Part shown: piece by piece, positions 7,702-18,632 of the stretch
Position numbering within the stretch: position 1 is the stretch's first letter
How the letters are laid out: each line of letters opens with the position of its first letter
Source of the DNA: Buchnera aphidicola (Ceratoglyphina bambusae)
Lineage (GTDB): Bacteria; Pseudomonadota; Gammaproteobacteria; Enterobacterales; Enterobacteriaceae
NCBI RefSeq assembly: GCF_039363085.1
Contig: NZ_CP134982.1
Span: 62,001 to 126,000 of the forward strand
Reading direction: 5' to 3'
Length of the DNA: 64,000 nucleotides
Translations under genes and position numbers: made by a program
The notes under the pieces: generated by a model
Databases searched by the model: none
Seen by the model: only the letters and a program-made list of their open reading frames with translations
What the model was told of the DNA's origin: nothing

Positions 7702-8916
7702 ATGAGAAGAGTAGTAGTAACAGGTATAGGAATATTATCTAGTATAGGAAATAACAAAAGTGAAGTTTTATATTCTTTGAAAAATTTGAAATCTGGAATT
7801 TCTTTTTCTAAAAAAATGCATAAATTAAATATGTTTAGTAATGTAATAGGAGATATAAAATTAGATAAAAAAAAAAAAATTGATAAAAAAATTTTTAAAT
7901 TTATGAATTTATCAACAATATACTCATATTTTGCTTTTTTAGAAGCATTAGAAGATTCAAAGCTTAGTACTAAATTGTATCAAAAAAATTCTAGAGTAGG
8001 TTTAATAGCAGGATCAGGAAATTCATCATATAGTTCTCAATTTTTATTTTATAAATCTATTTATGAAAAAAAAAAAGTACATCCATATTTTGCTATACAA
8101 TCACTTCCTTCAAATATTACTGCTTGTTTGTCTACATATTTTAAAATTTATGGAGTAAGTTATTCTATTAGTTCTGCTTGTACAACTTCATCTCATTGTA
8201 TATGTAATGCTTTTGATTTAATAAAATATGGTAAACAAGATATTGTTTTTGCTGGTAGTGGAGAAGAAATAAGTTTAGAATCTATATATAGTTTTGATAT
8301 AATGCGTGTTTTATCTAAAAATTATAATAATAATCCTACAAAATCTTCCAGAGCGTTTGATTCTAAAAGAGATGGCTTTGTAATTTCAGGAGGTAGTGGT
8401 TTTTTGGTTCTAGAAGAATTAGAATTAGCTATTTCCAGGAAAGCTAATATATATGCAGAAATTTTTAATTATGCATCTGTTTCAGATGGATTTAATGTAA
8501 TCTTGCCTTCTTCAGAAGGATCTGTGAGGTGTATGAAAAAAGCTATTAAAGGAATAAAAAAAAAAATTGATTATATAAATGTACATGCTACTTCTACTAA
8601 AATAGGAGATATAGTGGAATATAAATCTATTTTAAAAGTTTTTGGCAAAAAATATTTTCCATTAATTTCATCTACTAAATCTATTACAGGTCATTCTTTA
8701 GGATCATCAGGTGTGCATGAGATTATTTATACTATATTAATGATTAAAAATAATTTTATTGTGCCATCTGTTAATATAGATAAAGTTGATAACTCTATTT
8801 CCACAAAAAATATTGTAATGAAAAAAATTAAAAAAAAGATTATTTTTGCTATGTCCAATAATTTTGGTTTTGGTGGAACTAATGTAAGTATAATTATAAA
8901 AAATTTTATATTATAA
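7702..8916 (+). CDS. fabB: 3-oxoacyl-ACP synthase I (FabB)
   Basis: Beta-ketoacyl-ACP synthase I condenses malonyl-ACP with acyl-ACP in fatty-acid elongation, and in E. coli also acts in unsaturated fatty-acid synthesis. The preferred ATG gives 404 residues (E. coli 406). The frame also opens at TTG 7690, but MRRVVVTGIG matches the family N terminus and GGAAA precedes this ATG. Catalytic residues are visible: Cys160 in SSACTTSSH, His295 in VHATSTKIGD and His331 in TGHSLGSSG; GFGGTN lies at the C terminus. The gene contains an A13 run (7867-7879) that stays in frame, longer than the tracts that break rsmI and tilS. Confidence 0.97.
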   Translation: MRRVVVTGIGILSSIGNNKSEVLYSLKNLKSGISFSKKMHKLNMFSNVIGDIKLDKKKKIDKKIFKFMNLSTIYSYFAFLEALEDSKLSTKLYQKNSRVGLIAGSGNSSYSSQFLFYKSIYEKKKVHPYFAIQSLPSNITACLSTYFKIYGVSYSISSACTTSSHCICNAFDLIKYGKQDIVFAGSGEEISLESIYSFDIMRVLSKNYNNNPTKSSRAFDSKRDGFVISGGSGFLVLEELELAISRKANIYAEIFNYASVSDGFNVILPSSEGSVRCMKKAIKGIKKKIDYINVHATSTKIGDIVEYKSILKVFGKKYFPLISSTKSITGHSLGSSGVHEIIYTILMIKNNFIVPSVNIDKVDNSISTKNIVMKKIKKKIIFAMSNNFGFGGTNVSIIIKNFIL

Positions 8917-9024
8917 ATTTAATTATATAAAAAATTATAATATATATATTATTATATAACTTTATATTATAATAAAAAAAATATTTTTTAAATTATTTTT
9001 TTTTAGTATGTAGGAGTTAAAATT

Positions 9025-9975
9025 TTGAATCAATTAGATCAATTAAAAAAATATAGTACAGTAGTTATAGATACAGGTAATTTAGATTTAATAAAGCAAT
9101 TTAATCCGCAAGATGCTACTACTAATCCGTCTTTAGTATTAAATACTATTAAGTCATCTTGTTATAAAAATTTAATATCCAATTCTATAAATTATGCTAA
9201 AAAAATTGGTGGCACTTCAGAGGAGATAATATTAAATGCAAGTAATAAAATCTCTGTGGATTTAGGAACTGAAATTTTAAAATTAATTCCAGGTAAAGTA
9301 TCTACTGAAATTGATTCTAGATTTTCTTTTAACAAAAATTTATGTATATATGAAGCTAAAAAAATTATAAAATTATATGAAGAAAATAATATTAATAAAA
9401 ATAGAGTTTTAATAAAATTAGCTTCTACATGGGAGTCTATACAAGCAGCTAAAGAGTTAGAAAAAGAAAATATAAATTGCAATTTAACTTTACTGTTTTC
9501 TTTTGCTCAAGCTAGAGCATGTGCTGAAGCTAAAGTTTTTTTAATATCTCCTTTTGTGGGTAGAATTTATGATTGGTATTTAAAGAATAAACTTTTAAAA
9601 ATTAATTCCAATTATAAAGATCCAGGAGTTAAATCAGTTAGAAAAATTTTTAATTTTTATAAAAAAAATAATTACAAAACTATTATTATGGCTGCAAGTT
9701 TTAGAAATACTGAACAAATATTATCACTTTCTGGTTGTGATTATCTAACTATTTCTCCTATACTATTGTCTAAGTTAAAATCTAATAATACAATTATCGA
9801 TAGAAAACTATTTTTACCTGAAATAAATGTTTCTAAAAAAAGTAAATTAACTGAATCAGAGTTTCGTTTTCAACATAACAAAGATGCTATGGCTGTAGAA
9901 AAACTTTCAGAAGGAATAAGACAATTTAGTTATGATCAAGAAAAAATAGAAAATATTATAAGAAAAAATATGTAG
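9025..9975 (+). CDS. talA: Transaldolase A
   Basis: Transaldolase moves a dihydroxyacetone unit from sedoheptulose-7-P to glyceraldehyde-3-P in the non-oxidative pentose phosphate pathway. 316 residues, as in E. coli TalA. The Schiff-base lysine is Lys131 in [26 protein letters not shown] and [12 protein letters not shown] are TalA-like rather than TalB-like. The start is TTG at 9025, eight bases after a TAGGAG site; no ATG near the family N terminus is in frame. It is followed by tkt in the same direction, giving a pentose phosphate pair that could feed ribose-5-P to the his operon downstream. Confidence 0.96.
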   Translation: MNQLDQLKKYSTVVIDTGNLDLIKQFNPQDATTNPSLVLNTIKSSCYKNLISNSINYAKKIGGTSEEIILNASNKISVDLGTEILKLIPGKVSTEIDSRFSFNKNLCIYEAKKIIKLYEENNINKNRVLIKLASTWESIQAAKELEKENINCNLTLLFSFAQARACAEAKVFLISPFVGRIYDWYLKNKLLKINSNYKDPGVKSVRKIFNFYKKNNYKTIIMAASFRNTEQILSLSGCDYLTISPILLSKLKSNNTIIDRKLFLPEINVSKKSKLTESEFRFQHNKDAMAVEKLSEGIRQFSYDQEKIENIIRKNM

Positions 9976-10027
9976 TATTAAAAGTTTTTTAAAATTTAAA
10001 TTTTTTAAATAAATGTAAGGGTATCTT

Positions 10028-12037
10028 ATGTGTTCAGAATTATTGTTATCTAATGCAATAAGAGCATTGAGTATTGATGCTATACAAATGGCTAATTCAG
10101 GACATCCTGGTATGCCGTTAGGAATGGCTGATATAGCTCAGGTATTATGGAGAAAACATTTTAAACATAATCCTGAAAATCCTAATTGGTACAATAGAGA
10201 TAGATTTGTTTTATCTAATGGTCATGGATCTATGTTATTATATAGTTTATTACATTTAACTGGATATGATCTATCAATAGAAGATCTAAAAAATTTTAGA
10301 CAATTTGGATCTAAAACTCCAGGACATCCAGAAAAAAATGTAACTCCAGGTGTAGAAATAACTACTGGTCCTTTAGGACAAGGATTATCTAATGCAGTAG
10401 GTATGGCTATATCAGAAAATGTTTTAAGTAAAAGTTTTAATAGAGAAAAAATTAAATTAATAGATAATTATACATGGGTTTTTGTTGGAGATGGTTGTTT
10501 AATGGAAGGTATATCACATGAGGCTTGTTCTTTGGCTGGTCACTTAAAATTAAATAAGTTAATAGTTTTTTATGACAGTAATAATATTTCAATTGATGGA
10601 AATGTTAAAGGATGGTTTACAGAAGATATAAAAAAAAGGTTTGAATCATATAATTGGCATGTAATTGAAGATGTTAATGGTCATGATCATATTGAAATAA
10701 ATAATGCTATTAAAAAAGCAAAAAGTTTATTAAATAAACCAGTAATTATAATATGTAAAACTTTAATAGGTTATGGATCTCCTAATAAAGAAAATTCTGC
10801 TGAAGTTCATGGATCACCATTAGGTGAAGAAGAAATTAAGTTAACAAAAAAACGATTAAATTGGATATATAAACCATTTTTTATTCCTGATAAAATATAT
10901 AAAAAATGGAATTTTGTCAATAAAGGTAGAAATTTAGAAAAGAAATGGAACAATATATTATTAAAATATAAAACAAAATATCCTAAATTATATAAAGAAT
11001 ATATAAGAAGAATGGAAAAAAAATTACCTAAAAAGTTTAGTAAAAATTTTTTTAATTTTATTAAGAAAACATCAAAATATTACAATGATATATCTACTAG
11101 ACAATCTTCTCAAAATTCTATAGAAGTTTTGGGAAAATATTTGCCTGAGCTTTTAGGTGGGTCAGCTGATTTGTCTCCTAGTAATTTAACAAAATGGTCT
11201 GGATCAAAATCTATATATAATAATTCTCCGGGTAATTATATAGATTATGGTGTGAGAGAATTTGGTATGACTGCTATTGCAAATGGTATATCTAACTATG
11301 GTGGTTTCATTCCTTATACTGCAACATTTTTAATGTTTATGGAGTATGCAAAAAATGCTGTTAGAATGGCAGCTTTAATGAAAATGCATCATATTTTCAT
11401 ATATACTCATGATTCTATTGGATTAGGCGAGGATGGGCCTACACATCAACCTATAGAGCAATTGTCTAGTTTAAGAATTATACCAAATTTAAATGTTTGG
11501 AGACCTTGTGATCAATTGGAAACTGCAGTATCTTGGAAACATTCTATAGAGAGAAAAGATGGTCCATCAGCATTAATTTTATCAAGACAAAATTTAAAAT
11601 TTATAAAAGAAAACAAAAAAAATTATAGAAACATATGTATGGGTGGATATATATTAAAAGATTTTTCGGATGATCCTAATTTAATAATAATTTCTTGTGG
11701 ATCAGAATTAAGTATTGCATATGAAGTTTCAATCATATTAAGCAAAAGTAATTATAATGTACGTTTAGTATCAATGCCTTCTACAAATTTATTTGACTCA
11801 CAAGACGTTTCATATAAAAATAGTGTATTACCATTAAAAATAGAAAATAGAGTTTCTATAGAAGCTGGTACTTCCGATTTTTGGTTTAAATATATAGGTT
11901 ATAATAATTTATCAATTGGAATAAATAAATATGCAGATTCTGCTCCTGGAAATATTTTATTTAAAAAGTTTGGTTTTTGTACTAGTAAAATAGTAAAAAA
12001 AATAAAAAATTTTTTTATAAGAAAGATAAATTGTTAA
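10028..12037 (+). CDS. tkt: Transketolase
   Basis: Thiamine-diphosphate enzyme moving two-carbon ketol units between sugar phosphates. 669 residues against 663 in E. coli TktA. Visible features are the N-terminal SGHPGMPLGMAD, the ThDP motif starting at GDGCLMEG (~155), TGPLGQGLSNAVG, the pyrimidine-domain GVREFGMTAIANG and the GEDGPTHQPIEQL segment. It starts 52 bases after talA with a TAAGGG site upstream. With talA it forms a complete non-oxidative branch. Confidence 0.97.
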   Translation: MCSELLLSNAIRALSIDAIQMANSGHPGMPLGMADIAQVLWRKHFKHNPENPNWYNRDRFVLSNGHGSMLLYSLLHLTGYDLSIEDLKNFRQFGSKTPGHPEKNVTPGVEITTGPLGQGLSNAVGMAISENVLSKSFNREKIKLIDNYTWVFVGDGCLMEGISHEACSLAGHLKLNKLIVFYDSNNISIDGNVKGWFTEDIKKRFESYNWHVIEDVNGHDHIEINNAIKKAKSLLNKPVIIICKTLIGYGSPNKENSAEVHGSPLGEEEIKLTKKRLNWIYKPFFIPDKIYKKWNFVNKGRNLEKKWNNILLKYKTKYPKLYKEYIRRMEKKLPKKFSKNFFNFIKKTSKYYNDISTRQSSQNSIEVLGKYLPELLGGSADLSPSNLTKWSGSKSIYNNSPGNYIDYGVREFGMTAIANGISNYGGFIPYTATFLMFMEYAKNAVRMAALMKMHHIFIYTHDSIGLGEDGPTHQPIEQLSSLRIIPNLNVWRPCDQLETAVSWKHSIERKDGPSALILSRQNLKFIKENKKNYRNICMGGYILKDFSDDPNLIIISCGSELSIAYEVSIILSKSNYNVRLVSMPSTNLFDSQDVSYKNSVLPLKIENRVSIEAGTSDFWFKYIGYNNLSIGINKYADSAPGNILFKKFGFCTSKIVKKIKNFFIRKINC

Positions 12038-12093
12038 ATTTATTTATATTAATAAATTGATATATACATTTATATTTTTAGTGAGAATATTTT

Positions 12094-13242
12094 ATGATTT
12101 GCCCTATTTTAAAATTAGCGAAAAAATTAATTTCTATCCCGTCTATTAGCCCTAATGATTTAGGTTGCCAAAAAATCATTTGTAATAGATTAATTAAAAT
12201 TGGTTTTTCTATAAAATATTTTAATATAAAAGATACTAAAAATATTTGGGCTGAAATAGGTAATAATAATGGTAAAACTATAAATTTTTTAGGCCACACT
12301 GATGTAGTACCTCCTGGAGAAATTTCAAAATGGAAGTTTTATCCTTTTAATCCAACTGTTTATAAGAATAATTTATTTGGAAGAGGAGTTGCTGACATGA
12401 AGGGGGCTATAGCGGCATTTATCACAGCTATAGAAAGATTTTTATTAAAATATAGTAATCAATATAAAGGTAAAATTACAATTTTGTTAACTTCTGATGA
12501 AGAAGGAAGTGGAAAATATGGAATAAAAGAGGTTGTTAAAAACCTTATTAATGAAAAAATAAAAATAAATTATTGCATAGTTGGAGAGCCTACTAGTAAA
12601 AAATTTTTAGCAGATACCATAAAAAATGGTAGAAGAGGATCTTTAAATGTTGAAATACATATATTTGGAAAAGGAGGTCATATTGCCTATCCTAAATTTT
12701 CTGAAAATATAATACATAAAACATGTTTTTTCATAAATGATTTAATAAAATTTAATTGGAAAGAAAATATAAAACATTATGATGAAAGAACTTGTGTCCA
12801 AATTTCTAAGATAAGATCAAAAGATGTTGTAGAAAATTCGCATTCAGAAAGTTTATATATTAGAATTAATTTTAGGTTTAGTTATAAAAATAATGTAGAA
12901 AAAATAAAATTATGTGTACAAAATTTATTAAAATTACATAACATAAAATATAAAATCTTTTGGAGATTATCAGGAAGCCCGTTTATAACTAAAAATGGAT
13001 TACTTTTGGATGCTGTTAAAAAATCTATTTTTCTTTTTAATAAAATGCACCCTAATATTTCTACTTCAGGGGGAACTTCAGATGGTAGATTTATTTCTTC
13101 TATGAAGTCTGAAATAATAGAATTAGGATTATTAAATAGTAATATACATAAAGTAAATGAAAATGTTAAAATATCTGATTTAAAAAAATTAAGTTTAATT
13201 TATGAAAATATTATAAAAATATTATTTTTAAATAAAGATTAA
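12094..13242 (+). CDS. dapE: Succinyl-diaminopimelate desuccinylase
   Basis: Zinc aminoacylase of the succinylase branch of lysine/diaminopimelate synthesis, converting N-succinyl-LL-DAP to LL-DAP and succinate. 382 residues (E. coli 375). Metal ligands of the M20 family are visible: His68 and Asp70 in GHTDVVPPG, Asp101 in ADMKGAIA and Glu136/Glu137 in TSDEEGSG, with GEPTS later. The dimerisation lid domain lies between, and the active site resumes at SGGTSDGRF. It is followed by a strong hairpin and faces dapA on the other strand; dapB is also in this window. Confidence 0.97.
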   Translation: MICPILKLAKKLISIPSISPNDLGCQKIICNRLIKIGFSIKYFNIKDTKNIWAEIGNNNGKTINFLGHTDVVPPGEISKWKFYPFNPTVYKNNLFGRGVADMKGAIAAFITAIERFLLKYSNQYKGKITILLTSDEEGSGKYGIKEVVKNLINEKIKINYCIVGEPTSKKFLADTIKNGRRGSLNVEIHIFGKGGHIAYPKFSENIIHKTCFFINDLIKFNWKENIKHYDERTCVQISKIRSKDVVENSHSESLYIRINFRFSYKNNVEKIKLCVQNLLKLHNIKYKIFWRLSGSPFITKNGLLLDAVKKSIFLFNKMHPNISTSGGTSDGRFISSMKSEIIELGLLNSNIHKVNENVKISDLKKLSLIYENIIKILFLNKD

Positions 13243-13283
13243 ATTTTAAATTATAATTTTGTTTTTAATATGTTTTTTATTAT

Positions 13284-13318
13284 AATACACGGAGTATCTA
13301 ATAGACACTCTGTGTATT
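13284..13318. terminator. Bidirectional terminator between dapE and dapA
   Basis: Twelve-base arms at 13284-13295 (AATACACGGAGT) and 13307-13318 (ACTCTGTGTATT) pair with a single G-T wobble across an 11-base loop. A T-rich run follows on the plus strand (TTTATTTTTTTTT). It lies between two facing stop codons and is one of the most GC-rich short pieces of the neighbourhood. It is a convincing intrinsic terminator for dapE and probably for dapA. Confidence 0.8.
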
Positions 13319-13358
13319 TTTATTTTTTTTTATATTAATTTTTTAAATTTATATTTTT

Positions 13359-14231
13359 TTATATTATTTTTTTTAGCGTATTATTTAATACATTTTGATT
13401 TTTTTTAGTTAATTTTGTTAATGGTAGTCTTACATAATCATGGTTAATTATACCTAATTTTTTTGCCGCCCATTTTATTGGTATAGGATTTGTTTCTATA
13501 AATAATAATTTATTCAATTTATAAATTTCAAAATTAATTTTTCTAGCTTTTTTAAATTTTTGATGTATAGCTAATTTACATATTTTAAAAATTTTATAAG
13601 GAATTATATTAGCTGTTACAGAAATTACTGCATGTCCTCCTAATTGTATAAAATCTAATGCTGTATTGTCATCACCACTTATTAATAAAAATTTTTTATT
13701 TACTAAGGATTTTATATGATTTACTCTAGATAAATCACCGCTTGCTTCTTTTATTCCAATTATATTTTTTAATTTAGATAGTTTTAAAACTGTTTCTGGG
13801 AGCAAGTCTACACCAGTTCTTTGTGGTATGTTGTATAATATTTGTGGTAAATTAGTATTTTTGGAAATTTCATTAAAGTGTTTAAACATTCCTTTTTGAG
13901 TAGGTTTATTATAATATGGTACTACACTAAGGCATGCTGATATTCCTGAATTTTCTAATTTTTTTGTTAGTTGTATAGCTTCATAAGTGGAATTAGAGCC
14001 AGTACCTGCGATTATTGGTATTTTTTTTTTAGCATATTTTACTGTTTTTACTATAATATTATAATGTTCTTCTTGTGTAAGAGTAGCAGATTCTCCTGTA
14101 GTCCCTACAGAAACAATAGCATTAGTATTATTTTTTATATGATATTTTACTAATTTTTTTAAACTTTTATAACATATTTCTCCATTTTTTTTCATAGGAG
14201 TTATTAAAGCAACAATACTTCCTTTAAACAT
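13359..14231 (-). CDS. dapA: 4-hydroxy-tetrahydrodipicolinate synthase
   Basis: First committed enzyme of lysine synthesis, condensing pyruvate with aspartate semialdehyde. 290 residues (E. coli 292). Schiff-base Lys161 lies in IGIKEASGDLSR, Tyr133 in ILYNIPQRTG and the Thr44/Thr45 pair in VGTTGESATL, so the catalytic set is complete. It is encoded opposite to dapE. The start ATG at 14231 has an AGAGAGAGTT ribosome site upstream. About 260 bases separate it from aroC, with no gene visible. Confidence 0.97.
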   Translation of the reverse strand: MFKGSIVALITPMKKNGEICYKSLKKLVKYHIKNNTNAIVSVGTTGESATLTQEEHYNIIVKTVKYAKKKIPIIAGTGSNSTYEAIQLTKKLENSGISACLSVVPYYNKPTQKGMFKHFNEISKNTNLPQILYNIPQRTGVDLLPETVLKLSKLKNIIGIKEASGDLSRVNHIKSLVNKKFLLISGDDNTALDFIQLGGHAVISVTANIIPYKIFKICKLAIHQKFKKARKINFEIYKLNKLLFIETNPIPIKWAAKKLGIINHDYVRLPLTKLTKKNQNVLNNTLKKII

Positions 14232-14491
14232 ATTAACTCTCTCTTAGCATAAAGAATTTTTATATAAAATATAATTTATTAAAAAATGTTTAAAATTAAA
14301 AATTTATCTAAAAAAAAAATAGTTGTTGAAATATTTTTTTTTATCAATTTTTATGAAGTAACTGGTTAAAAAAAATTATTATTTAAAATTACACATTTTA
14401 CTAAATATTTATTTTTTTTTATATAATGTATTATATATTTCATAATAAATTGTGAATTGATAATTTTTATATAAATATTTTTTAAAAATTT

Positions 14492-15553
14492 TTATTTTCC
14501 ACATTGTGCTTTATGTCTTAGTATATGATCCATTAAAACAATTGATGTCATAGATTCTGCTATAGGAACTGCTCTTATTCCTACACATGGATCATGTCTT
14601 CCTCTAGTAATTATTTCAGTATTTTCATTTTTTACATTTATAGTTTTTCCTTTTATTCTAATACTAGAAGTTGGTTTTAAAGATATAGTTAATATTATAT
14701 CTTCCCCATTACTTATGCCTCCTAAAATTCCCCCAGAGTGATTTGACATAAATCCGTTATTACTAATTTCATCTCTATTTTCTTTGCCTGTTTTACTAGC
14801 AACTTTAACTCCATCACCAATTTCTACAGATTTTACTGCATTAATTCCCATTAATGCATGCGCTAAATCTGCATCTAGTTTGTTAAATACTGGTTCTCCT
14901 AATCCTATTGGTACATTTTTTACTATGATTCTTATTTTGGCTCCTATTGAATTTCCCTCTTTTTTCATTTTTTTTATAATTTTTTTTATTAAATCTACTT
15001 TTTTTTCTTCTCCACAAAAAAATGGATTCTTTTTTATAGTTTTGAAATTTTTCATTTTACAAGATATATTACCTATTTTTTTTAAATATCCTATTATTTT
15101 TATATTATATTTTTTTTTTAAATATTTTTTAGCAATGGCTCCTGCGGCTACTCTCATACATGTTTCTCTTGCTGATGATCTACCCCCTCCTCTATAATCT
15201 CTAATACCATATTTTTTTTCATATGTGTAATCTGCATGACCTGGTCTATATATATTTTTTATTTCATCATAATCTTTTGTTCTTTGATCTTCATTTTTTA
15301 TTATTAAACCAATACTAGTACCAGTAGTTTTGCCATTGAATATTCCTGATAATATTTTTATTTTATCTTGTTCTTTTCTTTGGGTAGTATATCTAGAATT
15401 TCCTGGTTTTCTTTTATCTAGTTCTTTTTGTATATCTTTTTTACATATTTTAATTCCTGGTGGCATTCCATCTATTATACATCCTAAAGAATGACCATGA
15501 GACTCTCCGAAAGTAGTTACACAAAATATTTTTCCTATAGTGTTTCCTGACAT
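14492..15553 (-). CDS. aroC: Chorismate synthase
   Basis: FMN-dependent enzyme that makes chorismate from EPSP at the end of the shikimate pathway. 353 residues against 361 in E. coli. Family signatures are visible: [18 protein letters not shown] near residue 15, RPGHADYTY at ~105, [11 protein letters not shown] at ~120 and the C-terminal [13 protein letters not shown]. It works downstream of aroH (33.8 kb), which starts the pathway. It is divergent from smrB. Confidence 0.97.
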   Translation of the reverse strand: MSGNTIGKIFCVTTFGESHGHSLGCIIDGMPPGIKICKKDIQKELDKRKPGNSRYTTQRKEQDKIKILSGIFNGKTTGTSIGLIIKNEDQRTKDYDEIKNIYRPGHADYTYEKKYGIRDYRGGGRSSARETCMRVAAGAIAKKYLKKKYNIKIIGYLKKIGNISCKMKNFKTIKKNPFFCGEEKKVDLIKKIIKKMKKEGNSIGAKIRIIVKNVPIGLGEPVFNKLDADLAHALMGINAVKSVEIGDGVKVASKTGKENRDEISNNGFMSNHSGGILGGISNGEDIILTISLKPTSSIRIKGKTINVKNENTEIITRGRHDPCVGIRAVPIAESMTSIVLMDHILRHKAQCGK

Positions 15554-15735
15554 TTTATAACCTTATAAAATTTAATTTTTAATTTTTCTTTGAAATTATT
15601 ATATACATAATTTATATGTTTAAGAAATTTTTATTATTTTTATCTTTTATAAAATTCTTTTGTTTAAAAAAAAATAAAATTTATGATATTATTAAAAATT
15701 TATTATTTTTTTGTAATTTGTTGTTTGGTGAAATT

Positions 15736-16260
15736 ATGAATAGAAAAAAATTTGTTTCTTATAATGATTTTAATTTATTTAAAAAATCTTTTAATAAAAT
15801 AAAAAAGATAGTGCAAGATAATGTTTTTCATACTAGAAATAATTATTGTGAAAAAAAAAATTTTTATAGAAAGTTATGTTTTGAAAAAGATTTTCATAAT
15901 TATTCTTTGTCTAAAAAAAAGTCAAATAGTAGATTATCTTATAAACCAATAAAATATGTTAGATCTAATTGTTTTAATAAAAATTTGAAAGAAATAATTT
16001 ATGGAAACTTTTTTCCTGAAATTTTTTTAGATGTACATGGATTAAACATTATTGAAACTAAAAGAGAATTAGCTAGTTTGTTAACTTTTTGTCATAAAAA
16101 AAAAATTTCTTGTATTAGTATTATTCATGGTCATGGTAAAGAAATTTTAAAAAAGCAAATACCATTTTGGTTATCTAATCACCCTGATATAATTGCTTTT
16201 CATGAAGCTCCGAGAATATATGGAAAAAGTTCTTCAATTTTTGTTATTATTGAAATTTAA
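15736..16260 (+). CDS. smrB: Smr-domain ribosome rescue endonuclease SmrB
   Basis: The preferred ATG gives 174 residues (E. coli SmrB/YfcN 183). The frame also opens at ATG 15616, but its first 40 codons are low-complexity hydrophobic sequence with no family match, whereas the downstream ATG fits the E. coli N terminus. The Smr domain carries DVHGL at ~99-103 and IHGHGKEIL at ~126-134. SmrB cuts mRNA between collided ribosomes in E. coli; the same role here is inferred. It lies between aroC (divergent) and hisG. Confidence 0.9.
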   Translation: MNRKKFVSYNDFNLFKKSFNKIKKIVQDNVFHTRNNYCEKKNFYRKLCFEKDFHNYSLSKKKSNSRLSYKPIKYVRSNCFNKNLKEIIYGNFFPEIFLDVHGLNIIETKRELASLLTFCHKKKISCISIIHGHGKEILKKQIPFWLSNHPDIIAFHEAPRIYGKSSSIFVIIEI

Positions 16261-16401
16261 TTTTTTTAAATATTTAAAATATATTATATTTATATTTTGT
16301 GAAAAACAATTAATTTTGTAAAATATACATGTTTTACATTTAATTATATTTTTTATAATTATATTTTTAAAAAAGTTTAAAAATTAAGAGAGATATTTAA
16401 A

Positions 16402-17298
16402 ATGTATGATAATAAATTGAGAATAGCTATACAAAAATCTGGAAGACTTAGTAAAGATTCAAGAAGATTATTATATAATTGTGGTATAAAAATAAATTTT
16501 CAAAAAAATAAATTAATATCTTTTTCTGAAAACATGCCAATTGATGTAATGTGTGTTCGAGATGATGATATACCAGGATTAGTTATAGATGGTATAGTAG
16601 ATTTAGGAATAGTTGGTAGAAATGTTTTAGAAGAGGAGGTATTAAAAAGAAAATTTAAATCTGAAAAAATATCTTTTAAAATATTAAAACATTTAGATTT
16701 TGGTATATGTAGATTATCTATAGGAATACCAGCGGAAAAAAAATATCATGATATTAATTGTTTAAATGGATTAAGAATAGCCACTTCTTATCCTTATATA
16801 TTAAAAAAGTATTTTAATAACAAAAATGTTTCTTTTAAAATTTGTAAATTAAATGGATCTGTTGAAGTAGCTATTAGAGCAGGATTAGCAGATGCTATTT
16901 TTGATTTAGTTTCTACAGGTGAAGCTTTAGTATCTAATGGATTAAAAGAAGTAAAAGTTATACATAATTCTAGCGCATGCATAATACATAATAAAAATAA
17001 TTTTAGTGATTTTAAAAAAAATATTATAGAAACATTTATTTCTAGAATAAATGGTACTATAAAAGCAAGAGAATCTAAATATATAATGTTACATATATCT
17101 TCCAATAAAGTAGATAATGTAGTTAAATTATTTATAGATTCTGAAAAACCTACTATATCAAAGTTGTTAGGAAGAAAAAATATGGTAGTTATGCATATTG
17201 TAAGTAGAGAATCAATATTTTGGGAAACTATGGAAAAATTAAAAAATTTAGGTGCTAGATCTATATTAGTTTTGCCAATTGAGAAAATGTTGGAGTAA
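16402..17298 (+). CDS. hisG: ATP phosphoribosyltransferase
   Basis: First enzyme of histidine synthesis, joining ATP and PRPP; normally feedback-inhibited by histidine. 298 residues (E. coli 299), long form with a C-terminal regulatory domain. Conserved pieces are [11 protein letters not shown] at the start, [29 protein letters not shown] and the C-terminal [14 protein letters not shown]. It opens a tight eight-gene his operon. The ~140 bases upstream contain no His-codon-rich leader peptide like E. coli hisL; only a small A/T hairpin (16317-16338) is seen. Confidence 0.97.
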   Translation: MYDNKLRIAIQKSGRLSKDSRRLLYNCGIKINFQKNKLISFSENMPIDVMCVRDDDIPGLVIDGIVDLGIVGRNVLEEEVLKRKFKSEKISFKILKHLDFGICRLSIGIPAEKKYHDINCLNGLRIATSYPYILKKYFNNKNVSFKICKLNGSVEVAIRAGLADAIFDLVSTGEALVSNGLKEVKVIHNSSACIIHNKNNFSDFKKNIIETFISRINGTIKARESKYIMLHISSNKVDNVVKLFIDSEKPTISKLLGRKNMVVMHIVSRESIFWETMEKLKNLGARSILVLPIEKMLE

Positions 17299-17303
17299 TA
17301 AAA

Positions 17304-18632
17304 ATGTTTATAAAAAATAAAATATATGATTGGAAAAGTTTAAATGATTTAGAAAAAATTAAAGTATTAAATAGACCGGCTTCATTTCTAAGTCAAAATG
17401 TTAAAAATGAAGTTAAAAATATTTTAGAAAATGTTAAAAAATTTGGTGATTCAGCTATATATAAATATTCTTACATTTTTGATAAAATAAAAATAAATAA
17501 AATAAAAATAAATTGTAAAAAAATTAAAAAAGAAAATATTAAAATATCTAAAAAATTTAAAAATGCTATATTTTACGCTAAAAGAAATATAGAAAAATTT
17601 CATATTTTACAAAATAATTTACAAGATTTATCTATAAATATAGATAAAGGAATTAATTGTAGATATACATTTAATCCTATAAATAATATTGGAATTTATA
17701 TACCTAAAGGAGTCAATTCTAATTTAATATCTACCATGCTAATGTTATGCATACCAGCTAATATAGCAGGATGTAAAAATATTGTTATTTGCTCTCCTCC
17801 TAAAATTAGTAATGAGCTTTTATATGTAGCCAAAATTTGTAATATACGAAAAATATTTCAAGTAGGGGGAGCTCAAGCAATTGCAGCTATGGCATTTGGA
17901 ACTAAAACAATTCCTAAAGTAAATAAAATTTTTGGGCCTGGCAATTGTTATGTAACAGAAGCAAAATCTCAAATTAGTATTATGGATAATGTATGTACTA
18001 GTATTGATATGATCGCTGGCCCGTCTGAGCTATTAATAATTTCTGACAAGTATTCTAATCCTGATTTTATAGCATCTGATTTAATATCTCAGCTTGAACA
18101 TGGTAAAGACTCTCATGTAATATTAATAACTAATCATAAACCTTTATTTAAAAAAGTTTTTAATTCTTTAAGAATACAATTAAATGATATTCCTAGGAAA
18201 AACATTGTTGAATTTTCTTTATCAAATAGCAAATTTATTTTGACAGATGATTTAATTAATTGTATAAAAATATCTAATTTATATTCTCCAGAGCATCTTG
18301 CTATATATACTAAAAATTTTAAATCATTGTTAAAATATGTAGAAAATGCTGGATCTATTTTTTTGGGGCAATGGTCTCCTGAATCTATTGGTGATTATGC
18401 ATCTGGAACTAATCATGTATTGCCTACATATGGTTATGCATCATCTGTATCTGGAATAGGATTGAAAGATTTTATAAAAAATATTACAATTCAAGAATTA
18501 ACTTATGAAGGTTTTTTAAAACTTTCTAATACTGTAGAAACTTTGTCTTCTGTAGAAGGATTAGAAGGTCATAGAAATTCTATTTATATTAGAAGAAAAT
18601 ATTTAAAGGAGAAATATAATCTTGGATTTTAA
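17304..18632 (+). CDS. hisD: Histidinol dehydrogenase
   Basis: Zinc enzyme catalysing the last two NAD-dependent steps, L-histidinol to L-histidine. 442 residues (E. coli 434). Visible motifs include YIPKG, VGGAQAIAAMAFGT, KIFGPGN, DMIAGPSEL, SQLEHGKDS and the zinc-site region YSPEHLAI. It starts five bases after hisG and overlaps the 5' end of hisC by 11 bases, so expression is almost certainly coupled. Confidence 0.97.
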   Translation: MFIKNKIYDWKSLNDLEKIKVLNRPASFLSQNVKNEVKNILENVKKFGDSAIYKYSYIFDKIKINKIKINCKKIKKENIKISKKFKNAIFYAKRNIEKFHILQNNLQDLSINIDKGINCRYTFNPINNIGIYIPKGVNSNLISTMLMLCIPANIAGCKNIVICSPPKISNELLYVAKICNIRKIFQVGGAQAIAAMAFGTKTIPKVNKIFGPGNCYVTEAKSQISIMDNVCTSIDMIAGPSELLIISDKYSNPDFIASDLISQLEHGKDSHVILITNHKPLFKKVFNSLRIQLNDIPRKNIVEFSLSNSKFILTDDLINCIKISNLYSPEHLAIYTKNFKSLLKYVENAGSIFLGQWSPESIGDYASGTNHVLPTYGYASSVSGIGLKDFIKNITIQELTYEGFLKLSNTVETLSSVEGLEGHRNSIYIRRKYLKEKYNLGF

